NCBI RefSeq assembly: GCF_036924515.1
Contig: NZ_JAZHRR010000001.1
Location: forward strand, 5,365,001 to 5,429,000
DNA length: 64,000 bases
Source: Bradyrhizobium sp. AZCC 1610
GTDB taxonomy: Bacteria; Pseudomonadota; Alphaproteobacteria; Rhizobiales; Xanthobacteraceae
Direction of reading: 5' to 3'
In this document: piece by piece, positions 55,543 to 64,000 of the stretch
Layout: each line of letters begins with the position of its first letter
Position numbering within the stretch: position 1 is the first letter of the stretch
Translations under genes and position numbers: made by a program
The notes under the pieces: model-generated
Told to the model about the DNA's origin: nothing
What the model saw: only the letters and a program-made list of their open reading frames with translations
Databases searched by the model: none

Positions 55543-56261
55543 GGGCTTATCTGCGGCGCGGCATCGAGAAAGGCCCGGCTTGCCGGGGCAAGGCCACCGC
55601 CGCGAAAGCGCGTCGAATTGCCGGCCAGTTCGTCCTTGAGCCAACCTAGCGCTTCAATGTCGTCGATATCGTACCATTCCGGAAGCAGCGCCATCGCAAG
55701 CCCGATTTCGGCAGCGCGCTCGCATGTGCTGCGAGCCACGGTTTCGGTTCCCCAGGCAATCTCCGTGAACAGCCGCCTGTGCGCGTGCTTCAAGCCGATG
55801 AGATAGTAGCCGCCATCGCTCGCCGGTCCGAGCACCATCCGGTCACCTGGCTCGCGAAGGGTCTCAATGGCCTGCACCAGGAAACGGGCAGGAAGGGTCG
55901 GGCTGTCGCCATTGACAAGCAAAACACAGTCATGTCCGTCGCTCAGGAGATCGAGCGCGGCACCGAACAGGACATCGCCGAGATCGTCGCCAACCTGCAG
56001 CAGCAGCCCGAATGTTGCCGGAAGCAGGTCCCGCATGATGTGTTCGACTCCCGCGGGCGCATAGACGCCATACCCGCGCCTGCCGAGGGTCTCCGGGACC
56101 GCATCGATGGCTGCGGCGACGTCACGCAGAAAACAGGCCGAGAGCTCCGAAGCGGCAACCGCGCCGACGGCCGTCGCAAGCCGCGTCTTTGCGCGGCCAG
56201 GCTGCGGCGCTTTACAAATGATCCCGATCGCCGCGACGCTCACGGCATCATTGACCGCCAT
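55539..56261 (-). CDS. DUF2064 / TIGR04282-type glycosyltransferase-like protein
   Basis: 240 residues of the GT-A-like family that includes CofC- and MobA-like transferases: N-terminal IICKAPQPGRAKTRL, then CVLLVNGDSPTLPARFL and GPASDGGYYLIGL. Homologues are annotated as arsenosugar or rSAM-linked glycosyltransferases. Here it opens a four-gene operon with a membrane glycosyltransferase, a radical SAM protein and a GT2. The start at 56261 was chosen because the family motif begins shortly after it; upstream residues are not conserved. Confidence 0.85.
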   Translation of the reverse strand: MAVNDAVSVAAIGIICKAPQPGRAKTRLATAVGAVAASELSACFLRDVAAAIDAVPETLGRRGYGVYAPAGVEHIMRDLLPATFGLLLQVGDDLGDVLFGAALDLLSDGHDCVLLVNGDSPTLPARFLVQAIETLREPGDRMVLGPASDGGYYLIGLKHAHRRLFTEIAWGTETVARSTCERAAEIGLAMALLPEWYDIDDIEALGWLKDELAGNSTRFRGGGLAPASRAFLDAAPQISP

Positions 56262-56632
56262 CGCCGAACAAACCTCGTTACGCCGTGGCCGGTCGCTGCT
56301 ATCGTTGTCCGCGACAGCGGGCAAGTGCCGGCCTCTGCCTGCGGCGATTGTCTCGCCAGGCCGCCGCCGGGAGAAGCCAAAAGTATCACCGGCGTCAGAA
56401 AAAAATAGACTCCGGGTGATGTAACAAGATGGCTTTGAACGGCGTAATGATGGGGGATACCCATAACCACGTCCCAACCGTAGATTGGCGCGGAGGAAAC
56501 GAACAGCAAGCATACAGAAGCGATCATTCCGCATGCCGGGTGTCGTTCCGGACCCGACGGCGACGTCGGCTGCAATAGCATACAGCCGACTGCATCCTGC
56601 CAGTTCAATTCGGAACACACCGGAGGGCTGTC
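56262..56632. promoter_or_regulatory. Divergent spacer with perfect dyad operator candidate
   Basis: 371 bp between the DUF2064 operon and the acyl-CoA-dehydrogenase-like gene. GTCGGCTG (56565-56572) and CAGCCGAC (56583-56590) form a perfect 8-bp inverted repeat with a 10-bp spacer, 43 bp before the right-hand start codon. A dimeric repressor or activator could bind here; no regulator gene adjoins. GGAGG at 56622-56626 is the ribosome site. Confidence 0.5.
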
Positions 56633-57778
56633 ATGAATCATGAGACCGCGGTTTCGAATGCCAAGGAGATTGCCGATCGCATTCTCGCGCCGGCGGCCAG
56701 GCAAGACGACAGGGACGCTCGATTTTCGTCCCAAGCAGTCGCGGCGCTCGGTCAGGCCGGATTGCTGGGGATCATGCTGCCCACCGAGGTGGGTGGCTCG
56801 GAGCTGGGGCCGCGGACCTTCGCTGCCGTTATCGCAACGCTCGCGGAAGCGGACGCGTCCGCCGCGATGGTTTATTTGATGCACATGAGCGCCACCGCAA
56901 CGATCGCGGCGGCCCGTCCGGGTGCCGCGGTCGCGCCGACGCTAAAAGACATTTCGGCCGGCCGGCACCTGACCACTCTGGCATTCAGCGAAGCCGGTTC
57001 GCGCAGCCACTTCTGGGCGCCTGTCTCGCGAGCTGAACGCAACGGAGCCAACGTGTGCATCACGGCCAGGAAATCGTGGGTGACAAGCGCCGGTCACGCG
57101 CAAAGCTATGTCGTCTCGGCCCTGGCTCCTGAAGGTCAGGGTCCAACCGATTCAACGCTTTACCTTTTCTCCAGTGGTACGCCCGGACTATCGGTCGCCG
57201 GCCCATGGGATGGTTTCGGGATGCGCGCCAACGCTTCCGCGCCGATGATCCTCGAGGGTTGCGAGGTGGGGCCTGGTCGCCAGCTGACCGACGACGGCGC
57301 CGGCTTCAAGGCGATGCTGGAGATTGTGCTTCCACTGTTCAACCTCGGAACATCGGCGGTCGCGCTTGGCCTTTGCCGGGCCGCGGTGGCGGGGACGGCG
57401 GCTCATCTCAAGAGCGCGCGCTTCGAGCATTTGGGCCAGACTCTCGGAGAGAGCCTGCCGACGCTTCGCGCTCAGCTTGCGACGATGCAGATCGACACTG
57501 ATGGGCTCGCGGCGCGCATCGACGATCTGATCGATCATCTTGAGCGCCCCCGAGATACCACCATGCTGCGCGTGCTTGAGAGCAAGGCGTCGGCAGGTGA
57601 TGTTGCTATCGCCGTCACCTCGGCGGCGATGCGGGTGTGCGGAGGCGCTGCGTTTTCCAGACATTTGGCCATCGAGCGATTGTTCCGTGATGCCCATGCC
57701 GGCGCCGTTATGGCACCGACGGGCGATGTTCTGCGCGAGTTCATCGGCAAAGCCATCTTGGGAATCCCGCTGTTCTAG
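56633..57778 (+). CDS. Acyl-CoA-dehydrogenase-family protein
   Basis: 381 residues with ACAD features: N-terminal helical domain (QAGLLGIMLPTEVGGSELGP), the middle beta region TTLAFSEAGSR.., and the C-terminal four-helix domain ending MRVCGGAAFSRHLAIERLFRDAHAG. A clear catalytic glutamate position could not be assigned. The family includes flavin-dependent monooxygenases acting on non-CoA substrates (DszC/SfnB-like), and context does not indicate fatty-acid oxidation. The stop codon lies inside a long palindrome. Confidence 0.85.
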   Translation: MNHETAVSNAKEIADRILAPAARQDDRDARFSSQAVAALGQAGLLGIMLPTEVGGSELGPRTFAAVIATLAEADASAAMVYLMHMSATATIAAARPGAAVAPTLKDISAGRHLTTLAFSEAGSRSHFWAPVSRAERNGANVCITARKSWVTSAGHAQSYVVSALAPEGQGPTDSTLYLFSSGTPGLSVAGPWDGFGMRANASAPMILEGCEVGPGRQLTDDGAGFKAMLEIVLPLFNLGTSAVALGLCRAAVAGTAAHLKSARFEHLGQTLGESLPTLRAQLATMQIDTDGLAARIDDLIDHLERPRDTTMLRVLESKASAGDVAIAVTSAAMRVCGGAAFSRHLAIERLFRDAHAGAVMAPTGDVLREFIGKAILGIPLF

Positions 57779-57846
57779 TGGTCCGATCCTAACATTCGCA
57801 TTCCATTCGGAACCACGTTTGCGAGCGTTAGGATCAAAGGACCACT
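57777..57846. repeat. 70-bp palindrome at the end of the ACAD-like gene
   Basis: AGTGGTCC-GATCCTAAC at 57777-57793 pairs with GTTAGGATC-AAA-GGACCACT at 57827-57846; an inner TTCGCA / TGCGAG pair extends the stem. Its first base pairs overlap the stop codon. It may be a small mobile palindrome or a transcript-stabilising hairpin between two cotranscribed genes. Confidence 0.7.
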
Positions 57847-57901
57847 GGCAAACTATAATGATCGCATTTGGAATATTGAGCTCGAAAAGCGAGATGCAAT
57901 C

Positions 57902-58747
57902 ATGAGCCGGACGATCTGGGTAGGCGCCGTCGCATATGACCCGAAGGTGGTTGGTATCTGGGAGGGCATGCGACGCTACTTTCACGAGGAAGCGGGCCTC
58001 GCCGTCGAGGTGGTGCTGTTTCAAAGTTACGAGGCGCAGGTCACTGCCCTCCTGGCCTCGCCGAGCGAACAGCTGCCGCGCATCGACATCGGATGGAATA
58101 CGAACCTCGCCTATATCCAGGCCGATGCCTGGAGCGACCATCGCTGCCGACCGATCGCGATGCGCGATACGGATGTGGGCTGGATGACCAAGATCGTCGC
58201 GGTAACCGGGGGGCCTGTTGCTACGCTTGCCGATCTTAAAGACCGCACCCTCGCTCTCGGCAGCCGCGACAGCGGCCATGCGGCAATCCTCCCGGTTTAT
58301 TTTCTGCAGCGCGAGGGACTGGTTGAGGGGAAGGACTACCAAACGCTGCGCTTCAACACCGACCTTGGCAAGCACGGTGACACGGGTACAAGCGAGTCCG
58401 AGGTCGTTCGCGCGGTTCTCGACGGCCGTGCCGATGCCGGCGCAATCGGCAGCCCATTCTGGAACGCGGTGCGTACCGAGCGTCTAGTGCCGCAAGGTGC
58501 GCTGACCGAGATCTGGACCTCGCAGCCCTATAACCACTGCATGTTCACCGCTCGGTCCGATCTCGACCCCGCGTTGGAGCAGCAGTTTGCCAAAGCATTA
58601 TTTGGGATGAGCTACGATAACCCGGCCCATCGTCCTGTGCTAGAAGCGGAAGGGTTGCGCCAATGGATAGCACCGCAGCTTGAACCGTATGCGCAATTAC
58701 GGGAAGCGTCGACGCAGCAAGGTTTCCTAACGCGGCCTTTGACCTAG
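57902..58747 (+). CDS. PhnD/TauA-like binding protein without signal peptide
   Basis: 281 residues of the PBP type II fold related to PhnD/SsuA/TauA: VEVVLFQSYEAQVTALLASP, then SRDSGHAAILPVYFLQ and LDGRADAGAIGSPFW. The N terminus begins directly at TIWVGAVAYDPKVVGIW without a leader, so it should be cytoplasmic, and no permease or ATPase gene is nearby. It may be an enzyme or metabolite carrier and not a transporter part. It follows the ACAD-like gene by 123 bp, with the palindrome between. Confidence 0.8.
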   Translation: MSRTIWVGAVAYDPKVVGIWEGMRRYFHEEAGLAVEVVLFQSYEAQVTALLASPSEQLPRIDIGWNTNLAYIQADAWSDHRCRPIAMRDTDVGWMTKIVAVTGGPVATLADLKDRTLALGSRDSGHAAILPVYFLQREGLVEGKDYQTLRFNTDLGKHGDTGTSESEVVRAVLDGRADAGAIGSPFWNAVRTERLVPQGALTEIWTSQPYNHCMFTARSDLDPALEQQFAKALFGMSYDNPAHRPVLEAEGLRQWIAPQLEPYAQLREASTQQGFLTRPLT

Positions 58748-58796
58748 CAGCCGAGCCAAGGCCCCGATCCGGCGTTGAGTGCGCTCCGCGCCTTTG

Positions 58797-59843
58797 TCAG
58801 GCGCAATTGAAGATCATCGCCAACCTGCGCTGATGCTCGGATTCGCGATCGAAGGCGCGGCGCACGGCTGCGAACGATTCGGCGAGCGGAAAGATTTCAC
58901 GGCTGACCAGCAGGTCGTCATCCTCGGCTCCAACCGGGTGCCAAAAAACGCCCTCCGCCGTAATCGTCATCTCGGGAACCAGATCCGTCCTTGCCAAAGC
59001 GATGCCCTGCGTGGCGGAGCCTCGCAGCGCAATCCGCCTGATCACCCGGTTCTCCTCGCTAATATGATGAGCGTCAAGGAAGCTGCGGAACTCATCGGCC
59101 TCTGCGTCAGTCGACACTGTAGCCGCCAAACGCACCCGGAATCCTTCAGCGCGGGCCCGTTCGATTCCCGTCCAGGCGCGTGCCCATGTCCCCTTTCCAC
59201 GATGGCTGTCGTGGCGCTCTGGCGTGGGACTATCGAGGCTAATCTGGAACATTACGCGCTCGCGCGGCAACGATCGCAGCGTTGCGAGCCGACTCCCGGC
59301 AAACAGCATGCCGTTGGTGAGAACTGTCGTCGGCGCCGCCGCAGCGCACGCGGCAAGGATCTCGCCAATATTCGGCAGCATGAATGGCTCGCCGCCGGTC
59401 ACAAAGATTTCACCTACGCCGAGTTCCGCTGCCTCGGTAGCGATCTGTCGCACCCGCTCGATACCGAGAGCCCGCCGCGGAGCTTTGGGTGACGAGCGTA
59501 CGCAACAATAGTCGCAGCTCAGGTTGCAGTCGAAGTTGGTGTAAAGCCATAGGCGAGAGCCGACAGGCCGATCTTCTCCGACATTCTCGGGGGCCTCTCC
59601 GTACCGGAGCACCCAACGGGTGCGATCTTTTTCGACTGCTGTGTCAACCAAACTGTTGCGGGTGAAACGACACCATGCCTCGAGCTCGGGGCCGATGCCT
59701 GGATCGCCGCTGATCACGGCCACCAGATCGCCTTTACGGCTTCGGCGGAGCGCAGCTATCAAATCCGGCAAGAGGCCCGAGGCAAACGTCTTGGTGCCGG
59801 CGTCGAGTTCAACGTTCGCGTTCGTTCTCATGAACAAACCCAT
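58797..59843 (-). CDS. Radical SAM protein with TusA-like N-terminal domain
   Basis: 348 residues. Residues ~7-83 align to the TusA fold (compare the window's own TusA at 29488-29739): GDLVAVISGDPGIGPELEAW corresponds to GDFLEVHCTDPLSVIDIPNL. The segment holding the catalytic cysteine (CPLP) is FASGLLPDLI here, so the cysteine is missing. The radical SAM cysteines are C106, C110 and C113 (FDCNLSCDYC), followed by VTGGEPFMLPNI and LTNGML. The C terminus ends in NCA. The start at 59843 has TAGGA upstream; 59831 is an alternative. Confidence 0.85.
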   Translation of the reverse strand: MGLFMRTNANVELDAGTKTFASGLLPDLIAALRRSRKGDLVAVISGDPGIGPELEAWCRFTRNSLVDTAVEKDRTRWVLRYGEAPENVGEDRPVGSRLWLYTNFDCNLSCDYCCVRSSPKAPRRALGIERVRQIATEAAELGVGEIFVTGGEPFMLPNIGEILAACAAAAPTTVLTNGMLFAGSRLATLRSLPRERVMFQISLDSPTPERHDSHRGKGTWARAWTGIERARAEGFRVRLAATVSTDAEADEFRSFLDAHHISEENRVIRRIALRGSATQGIALARTDLVPEMTITAEGVFWHPVGAEDDDLLVSREIFPLAESFAAVRRAFDRESEHQRRLAMIFNCA

Positions 59844-59871
59844 GGTCCTACAGACGTTCCAAGTGTACCGC

Positions 59872-59980
59872 ACCAGTTTCGCACCAGAAACGATCTCACC
59901 AGGACGCAACGAACACGATCAGTCTCCAACGGAAATGCTGCAAAATCAATGATCGTGTCGTTCATCCTCCTGCTCATGAC
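59872..59980 (+). repeat. Decayed copy of the island-end block (49171-49279)
   Basis: ACCAGTTTCGCACCAGAAAC matches 49171 onward exactly for 23 bp; the next 86 bp align without gaps, including CCTCCTGCTCATGAC against CCTCCCGCTCATAAC of the tRNA end. It looks like an older attachment-site flank, the possible right border of a second tandem unit. Its similarity to the tRNA is weak beyond this point. Confidence 0.6.
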
Positions 59981-60026
59981 CCGCCGTCAAAGCAGTGGCA
60001 GCGAGCCGCCGCGGGAGAGAGCAAAG

Positions 60027-63000
60027 CTATTCGGCGGGAGGCGACGCCGCGAGTTCCGGCGCACTTTTGCGAGCAAAACGTTCACGCAAAGCCTCGAACA
60101 GCACGTAGAGAGGTGGAATGAAGATAATGCCGATGAACGTCGCTGCGAGCATGCCGCCCCAGACCGGTGTGCCGAGCGCTCGTCTGCTGCCGGCACCGGC
60201 GCCGGTGGCGACCACGAGGGGCAACACGCCGAAGATGAATGCAAGAGCGGTCATCAGCACCGGCCGGAAACGCTGCTTGGCGGCGGCAATCGCCGCGTCG
60301 TGCGGAGACAAGCCGGCTTCATGCTGCTCCTTGGCGAACTCAACAATCAGAATCGCATTCTTCGCGGCGAGGCCCACCAGCAGGACCAACCCGATCTGTG
60401 CATAGATGTTGTTGTCAAGGCGAGCGATCCAGAGAGCGAGGACGGCACCGGCGACGGCAAACAACACCGAGAAAACCACCGACAACGGCAGCGACCAGCT
60501 CTCGTACTGGGCCACGAGGAAGAGATAGGCGAACAGCAGAGCCAGTGCGTAGACCAGAACCGCCTGACCGCTCACGAGCTTTTCCTGGAATGAAATTCCA
60601 GACCAGGCAACGCCGAAACCTTCCGGCAGCTCATTATTGGCGACGCGCTCCATCGCGGAAAGCGCCTGCCCCGAACTCGCGCTCGGTGCCGCCGAGCCAT
60701 TGATAGTGACGGACGGGAATAGATTGAACCGAGTGACAAGCTGTGGACCGAACGTCGTTGTCAATGTGACGAGCGTGCGCAGGGGCACCATCTCTCCCGT
60801 CGTGCTGCGAACGTGGAGATCGTTGATCTGATCGCGCCGGTAGCGGAACCTGCCCTCGTCCTGCACTCTGACGCGATAGACTCGACTGGATAGATTGAAG
60901 TCGTTTACATATTGCGAGCCCAAATGGGCCTGCAAGGTCGCAAAAATCTGCGATACCGGGACGTTGAGCAACTGGCTCTTGGTCCGATCAACATCCACGT
61001 GGATCTGCGGAACGCTGGCCGAGAAGGTGGTGAAGGCCCTCGCGATCTCCGGCGCCTGGTTGGCTGCATAGAGAAAACCATTGGCTGCGGCCACCATCGC
61101 CTGCGGCGACTGACCTTCCAGGCCCTGCAATCGCATGTCGAATCCGCCGGCCGTACCAAGCCCGGGAATGGACGGCGGGTTAAACGCAATGATGTCTGCT
61201 GCGGCAACTGCCGCGAAGCGCGGCGTCAGGCTTGCAATCATGCCTTGGACGGTTTGGTCCGGGCGCGTGCGCTCCCTCCAGGGTTTGAGCACCACGATGG
61301 CCATGCCGGTGTTTGATGCCTGTGCCTGGCCCAATAGGCTGAAGCCAGCCACGGTGATGATGTTTTTCACGCTCTCCGATCCGTTCAACAGGTCTCGCAC
61401 CTGGCCAAGCACACTCTCTGTGCGATTGAGCGATGCCGCATCAGGCAGTTGAACGTTGACGAAGAAATAGCCTTGATCCTCTTCCGGGAGAAAACCGCCC
61501 GGCAGCCGGGTCAGCCCGAAGTATACGCCCGCGCCAACACCGAGGATCAAGACGGACATGACGATCAGGCGCGCGCCGAGCCATCCCACCACGGATCCGT
61601 ACCTGTCGCGGACGCCGTTGAGAAGCCGGTTGAACAGTCCGAACGGGCCGCGACTGGCATGACGGGGGCGGCGCAGGATCAGCGCACAAAGCGCCGGACT
61701 CAAGGTCAGCGCGTTCACGCCAGACAGGGCTACGGAAAAAGCGATCGTGACGGAGAACTGCCGGTAAAGCTGCCCGGTAATGCCTCCCAGAAATGCGACG
61801 GGCACGAAGATCGCGGCCAGAACAAGAGTGGTGGCGATGATTGCACCGGTGATCTGCCCCATCGCGATGCGCGTGGCCTCGCGCGCGGAAAGCGAGGGGT
61901 CTTCTTCCATGACGCGCTGCACGTTTTCGACGACGACGATCGAGTCATCGACGACGAGGGTAATGGCCAGTACGATCGCAAAGAGCGAGATCGTGTTAGC
62001 CGAATAACCCAGGACGTACAAAATGGCCATCACGCCGACCAATGACACCGGAATGGTCAACGTCGGGATCAGCGTTGCTCGCCAGTCCTGAAGGAAGAGA
62101 TAGACGACGGCGACGACGAGCGCGAACGTGATCGCAAGCGTGTGCAGGATTTCTTCGATCGTAGCTGACACGAAATCGGTCGTGTCAAAGATGATGCTGT
62201 GAACGACGTCAGGCGGAAACCGCTGCGACAGGCGATCGAGCTCTGCGCGCACCGCCTTTGCGACTTGCAACGCGTTGGCGCCCGGCGCCTGGTATATGAC
62301 CACAAATGCCGTGGGCTTCCCGCCGAGTTTCGACTGAACATCGTAGCTATCGGCTCCCAGCTCGACGCGGGCGATGTCCTTTATGCGCACGACCGCCCCC
62401 TGAGGGTTGGTGCGCACAATGATATTCTCGAATTCAGCCGGTGTTTGCAGGCGGCCTTTGGCGACAATGGTCAACTGCTGCTGCTGGTCCGTGCCCACGG
62501 GAGCGCTGCCGATCTGGCCGGCGGCCGCCTGCAGATTCTGCTGGCTTATCGCGGTGGTGACGTCCGTGCTCGTGATACCAAGCGCGTTCATCCGGACCGG
62601 ATCCATCCACATCCGCATGCTGTAGTCGAGGGCGCCGAGAACCGTGGCCTCGCCGACGCCGTTCACGCGCGCCAGAGCATCGCGGATATTGATCGTGGCA
62701 TAGTTGCTGAGAAAGATGGCATCGTGTGTCCCGTTCGGGGAATAGATATTCACGCCGAGCAGGATGTTTGACGATCTCTTCTTGCTCGAGATGCCGAGCT
62801 GTGTGACCTCGCTAGGCACCCGGGGCAGCGCGAGAGAGACGCGGTTCTGAACGTTCACTGCCGCAATATCGGGATTGGTACCGACAGCAAAACTCACCGA
62901 TAACGAATAGATGCCATTATTCGAGCTGGTCGATTCCATATAGAGCATGTTGTCGACGCCATTGACTTCAGCCTCGACCGGCGCCGCCACTGAATTGGCG

Positions 63001-63170
63001 ACATCCTGTGCGTTGGCGCCGGAATAGGTGGCGGACACCTGAACCTGTGGAGGGGTAATATCCGGGTATTGAGCGACCGGAATCATGGTCATCGCCAGCA
63101 GCCCGGCCAGCACCATCACGATCGAAATGACGATGGCGAAGTTCGGTCTGTCGATGAAGAAGTGGGACAT
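60027..63170 (-). CDS. RND multidrug efflux permease (HAE1 family)
   Basis: 1047 residues, full length for AcrB/MexB-type pumps: N-terminal [20 protein letters not shown], proton-relay aspartates in [20 protein letters not shown], and the C-terminal [19 protein letters not shown]. It exports hydrophobic compounds or antibiotics through a periplasmic adaptor and outer-membrane channel. The ATG at 63170 follows the adaptor's stop codon by a few bases, so they form one operon on the minus strand. No regulator or OprM homologue lies within the window. Confidence 0.96.
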   Translation of the reverse strand: MSHFFIDRPNFAIVISIVMVLAGLLAMTMIPVAQYPDITPPQVQVSATYSGANAQDVANSVAAPVEAEVNGVDNMLYMESTSSNNGIYSLSVSFAVGTNPDIAAVNVQNRVSLALPRVPSEVTQLGISSKKRSSNILLGVNIYSPNGTHDAIFLSNYATINIRDALARVNGVGEATVLGALDYSMRMWMDPVRMNALGITSTDVTTAISQQNLQAAAGQIGSAPVGTDQQQQLTIVAKGRLQTPAEFENIIVRTNPQGAVVRIKDIARVELGADSYDVQSKLGGKPTAFVVIYQAPGANALQVAKAVRAELDRLSQRFPPDVVHSIIFDTTDFVSATIEEILHTLAITFALVVAVVYLFLQDWRATLIPTLTIPVSLVGVMAILYVLGYSANTISLFAIVLAITLVVDDSIVVVENVQRVMEEDPSLSAREATRIAMGQITGAIIATTLVLAAIFVPVAFLGGITGQLYRQFSVTIAFSVALSGVNALTLSPALCALILRRPRHASRGPFGLFNRLLNGVRDRYGSVVGWLGARLIVMSVLILGVGAGVYFGLTRLPGGFLPEEDQGYFFVNVQLPDAASLNRTESVLGQVRDLLNGSESVKNIITVAGFSLLGQAQASNTGMAIVVLKPWRERTRPDQTVQGMIASLTPRFAAVAAADIIAFNPPSIPGLGTAGGFDMRLQGLEGQSPQAMVAAANGFLYAANQAPEIARAFTTFSASVPQIHVDVDRTKSQLLNVPVSQIFATLQAHLGSQYVNDFNLSSRVYRVRVQDEGRFRYRRDQINDLHVRSTTGEMVPLRTLVTLTTTFGPQLVTRFNLFPSVTINGSAAPSASSGQALSAMERVANNELPEGFGVAWSGISFQEKLVSGQAVLVYALALLFAYLFLVAQYESWSLPLSVVFSVLFAVAGAVLALWIARLDNNIYAQIGLVLLVGLAAKNAILIVEFAKEQHEAGLSPHDAAIAAAKQRFRPVLMTALAFIFGVLPLVVATGAGAGSRRALGTPVWGGMLAATFIGIIFIPPLYVLFEALRERFARKSAPELAASPPAE

Positions 63171-63174
63171 GGCG

Positions 63175-64000
63175 TCATTGAGCGTTGGCGGAAGCGGCAG
63201 GCACGGCCTGAACCTGTGCCCCTGGGCGTACCTTTTGCAGGCCTTCCACGATCACGCTTTCTCCAGCTTTCAGGCCGTCATCGACGGCCCAGTTCTGGCC
63301 GACTTGCTGGGTAGCCTTGACTGGACGCTGCTCGACGCGGTTGTCAGCACCCACGACCAGAACAAACTTGCCCTGTCGATTTTCCTGAACCGCCTGCACG
63401 GGCACCAGCGGCATGCGCTTGGCTTCCGCTGGCCGAACCCTCACCGAGACCGTTCCGCCGGGCAATAACAAACCGGCCGGATTCGCAAATGCTGCGCGAA
63501 CCGGCAACGTGCCGGTCGCCTGGTCGATCTCGTTGCCGACGAAATCAATCCTGCCCTGGTCGGCGTAAACCGTGCCGTTGGGCAGCCGGAGTGTAGGAAC
63601 GAAACTCGCATTGATCTGCTCGAGCGCTGCTCCGCGGTCTTGCTGGACCACGCTGATGAAGTCTCGCTCGCTGATCGAAAACAGGACCCGTATCGGATCA
63701 AGCTGAACCACCCGTGCGAGCGTACCAGACTCGGGACCGACGACATTGCCTCTTGTGAGGCTCGGCTTTCCGATTCTGCCGGCGATTGGCGAGACGATGC
63801 GTGTGTAGCCCAGATTGAGTTCGGCCGTGCGTACTGCCGCCTTGGCAGACTCGACAGAGGCAGCCGCTGTGTCGCGATTGGCAATAGCCAGATCGAGGTC
63901 AGCGCGGGTTCCCGACTCTCGCTCGTAGAGCTGCTGACGTCGTTCCAGAGTCAGTTGCGCATTTCGCAGGTTCGCTTCTGCGCTGGCTTGCTGTGAGTTG
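63175..64000 (-). CDS. RND efflux periplasmic adaptor (membrane fusion protein), N terminus missing
   Basis: The frame runs off the right edge, so the start and signal peptide are not visible. The visible part contains the alpha-helical hairpin ([37 protein letters not shown]), the lipoyl-like [20 protein letters not shown] and the beta-barrel domain ending near [12 protein letters not shown]. It links the RND pump to an outer-membrane channel. It is separated from the pump start by 4 bp. Confidence 0.94.
   Translation of the reverse strand, partial: NSQQASAEANLRNAQLTLERRQQLYERESGTRADLDLAIANRDTAAASVESAKAAVRTAELNLGYTRIVSPIAGRIGKPSLTRGNVVGPESGTLARVVQLDPIRVLFSISERDFISVVQQDRGAALEQINASFVPTLRLPNGTVYADQGRIDFVGNEIDQATGTLPVRAAFANPAGLLLPGGTVSVRVRPAEAKRMPLVPVQAVQENRQGKFVLVVGADNRVEQRPVKATQQVGQNWAVDDGLKAGESVIVEGLQKVRPGAQVQAVPAASANAQ

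Noticed and set aside
60640-60690. In-frame insertion in the RND pump (region reading [12 protein letters not shown])
   Set aside because: The segment corresponds to a normal variable loop of HAE1 pumps near the SSGQA motif; the frame and length are usual.

Overview
The window is a high-GC chromosomal segment that looks like a slow-growing rhizobium, most likely Bradyrhizobium or a close relative. The evidence is indirect: alphaproteobacterial gene families (LigD with Ku, a TAXI protein, a NuoE-NuoF-fused formate dehydrogenase beta subunit, TRAP transporters), GTG/TTG starts with GGAG-type ribosome sites, and several dispersed palindromic repeats of the kind common in that genus. No rRNA or taxonomic marker is present, so the assignment is an inference.

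Layout. 0-1.2 kb: the cut end of an IS110-type transposase and its non-coding flank. 1.2-5.2 kb: divergent ligD and ku (non-homologous end joining) and a tiny lysine-rich DUF6496-like protein. 5.4-11.2 kb: acyl-CoA synthetase, PPOX-fold flavoprotein and a complete TRAP transporter. 11.2-19.6 kb: the whole kdp potassium system on the minus strand, in the order kdpF-A-B-C-D-E. Two additional unannotated membrane micro-ORFs (27 and 29 codons) flank kdpF. A group II intron with its maturase lies just upstream of the probable kdp promoter. 21.8-24.7 kb: a hypothetical protein, a CorA-type transporter and a LysM protein. 24.7-36.8 kb: an NAD-dependent formate dehydrogenase (fdsA, NuoE-NuoF-fused fdsB) with its molybdenum-cofactor and sulfur machinery: a TusA-like protein, moeA, mobB, fdhD, mobA, and two more MoeA homologues, one fused to a periplasmic-binding-protein-like domain. 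37-39.4 kb: two orphan solute-binding proteins.

At 39.5 kb a tRNA with anticodon CAU begins what reads as a genomic island. About 50 bp of its 3' half are repeated exactly at 49.27-49.32 kb. The intervening ~9.7 kb carries a phosphonate system: phnY, phnA, phnE, phnC, phnD, a phosphonate-associated iron alcohol dehydrogenase and a divergent LysR regulator. phnW is not visible. The block preceding the second tRNA copy recurs, decayed but ungapped, at 59.87-59.98 kb, which suggests a second tandem unit from 49.3 to 60 kb.

That second unit (49.8-59.9 kb) holds a gene set I cannot match to a known pathway. It contains a DoxX-like membrane protein, an exported methyltransferase-like protein and an SDR. 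It also contains a tightly overlapping operon (DUF2064 transferase, polytopic glycosyltransferase, SPASM radical SAM protein, GT2 glycosyltransferase), a divergent acyl-CoA-dehydrogenase-like protein, a leaderless PhnD-like binding protein, and a radical SAM protein with a TusA-like N-terminal domain that lacks the catalytic cysteine. It is the best candidate for an undescribed biosynthetic system. The window ends in an RND efflux pump and the start-truncated gene for its adaptor.
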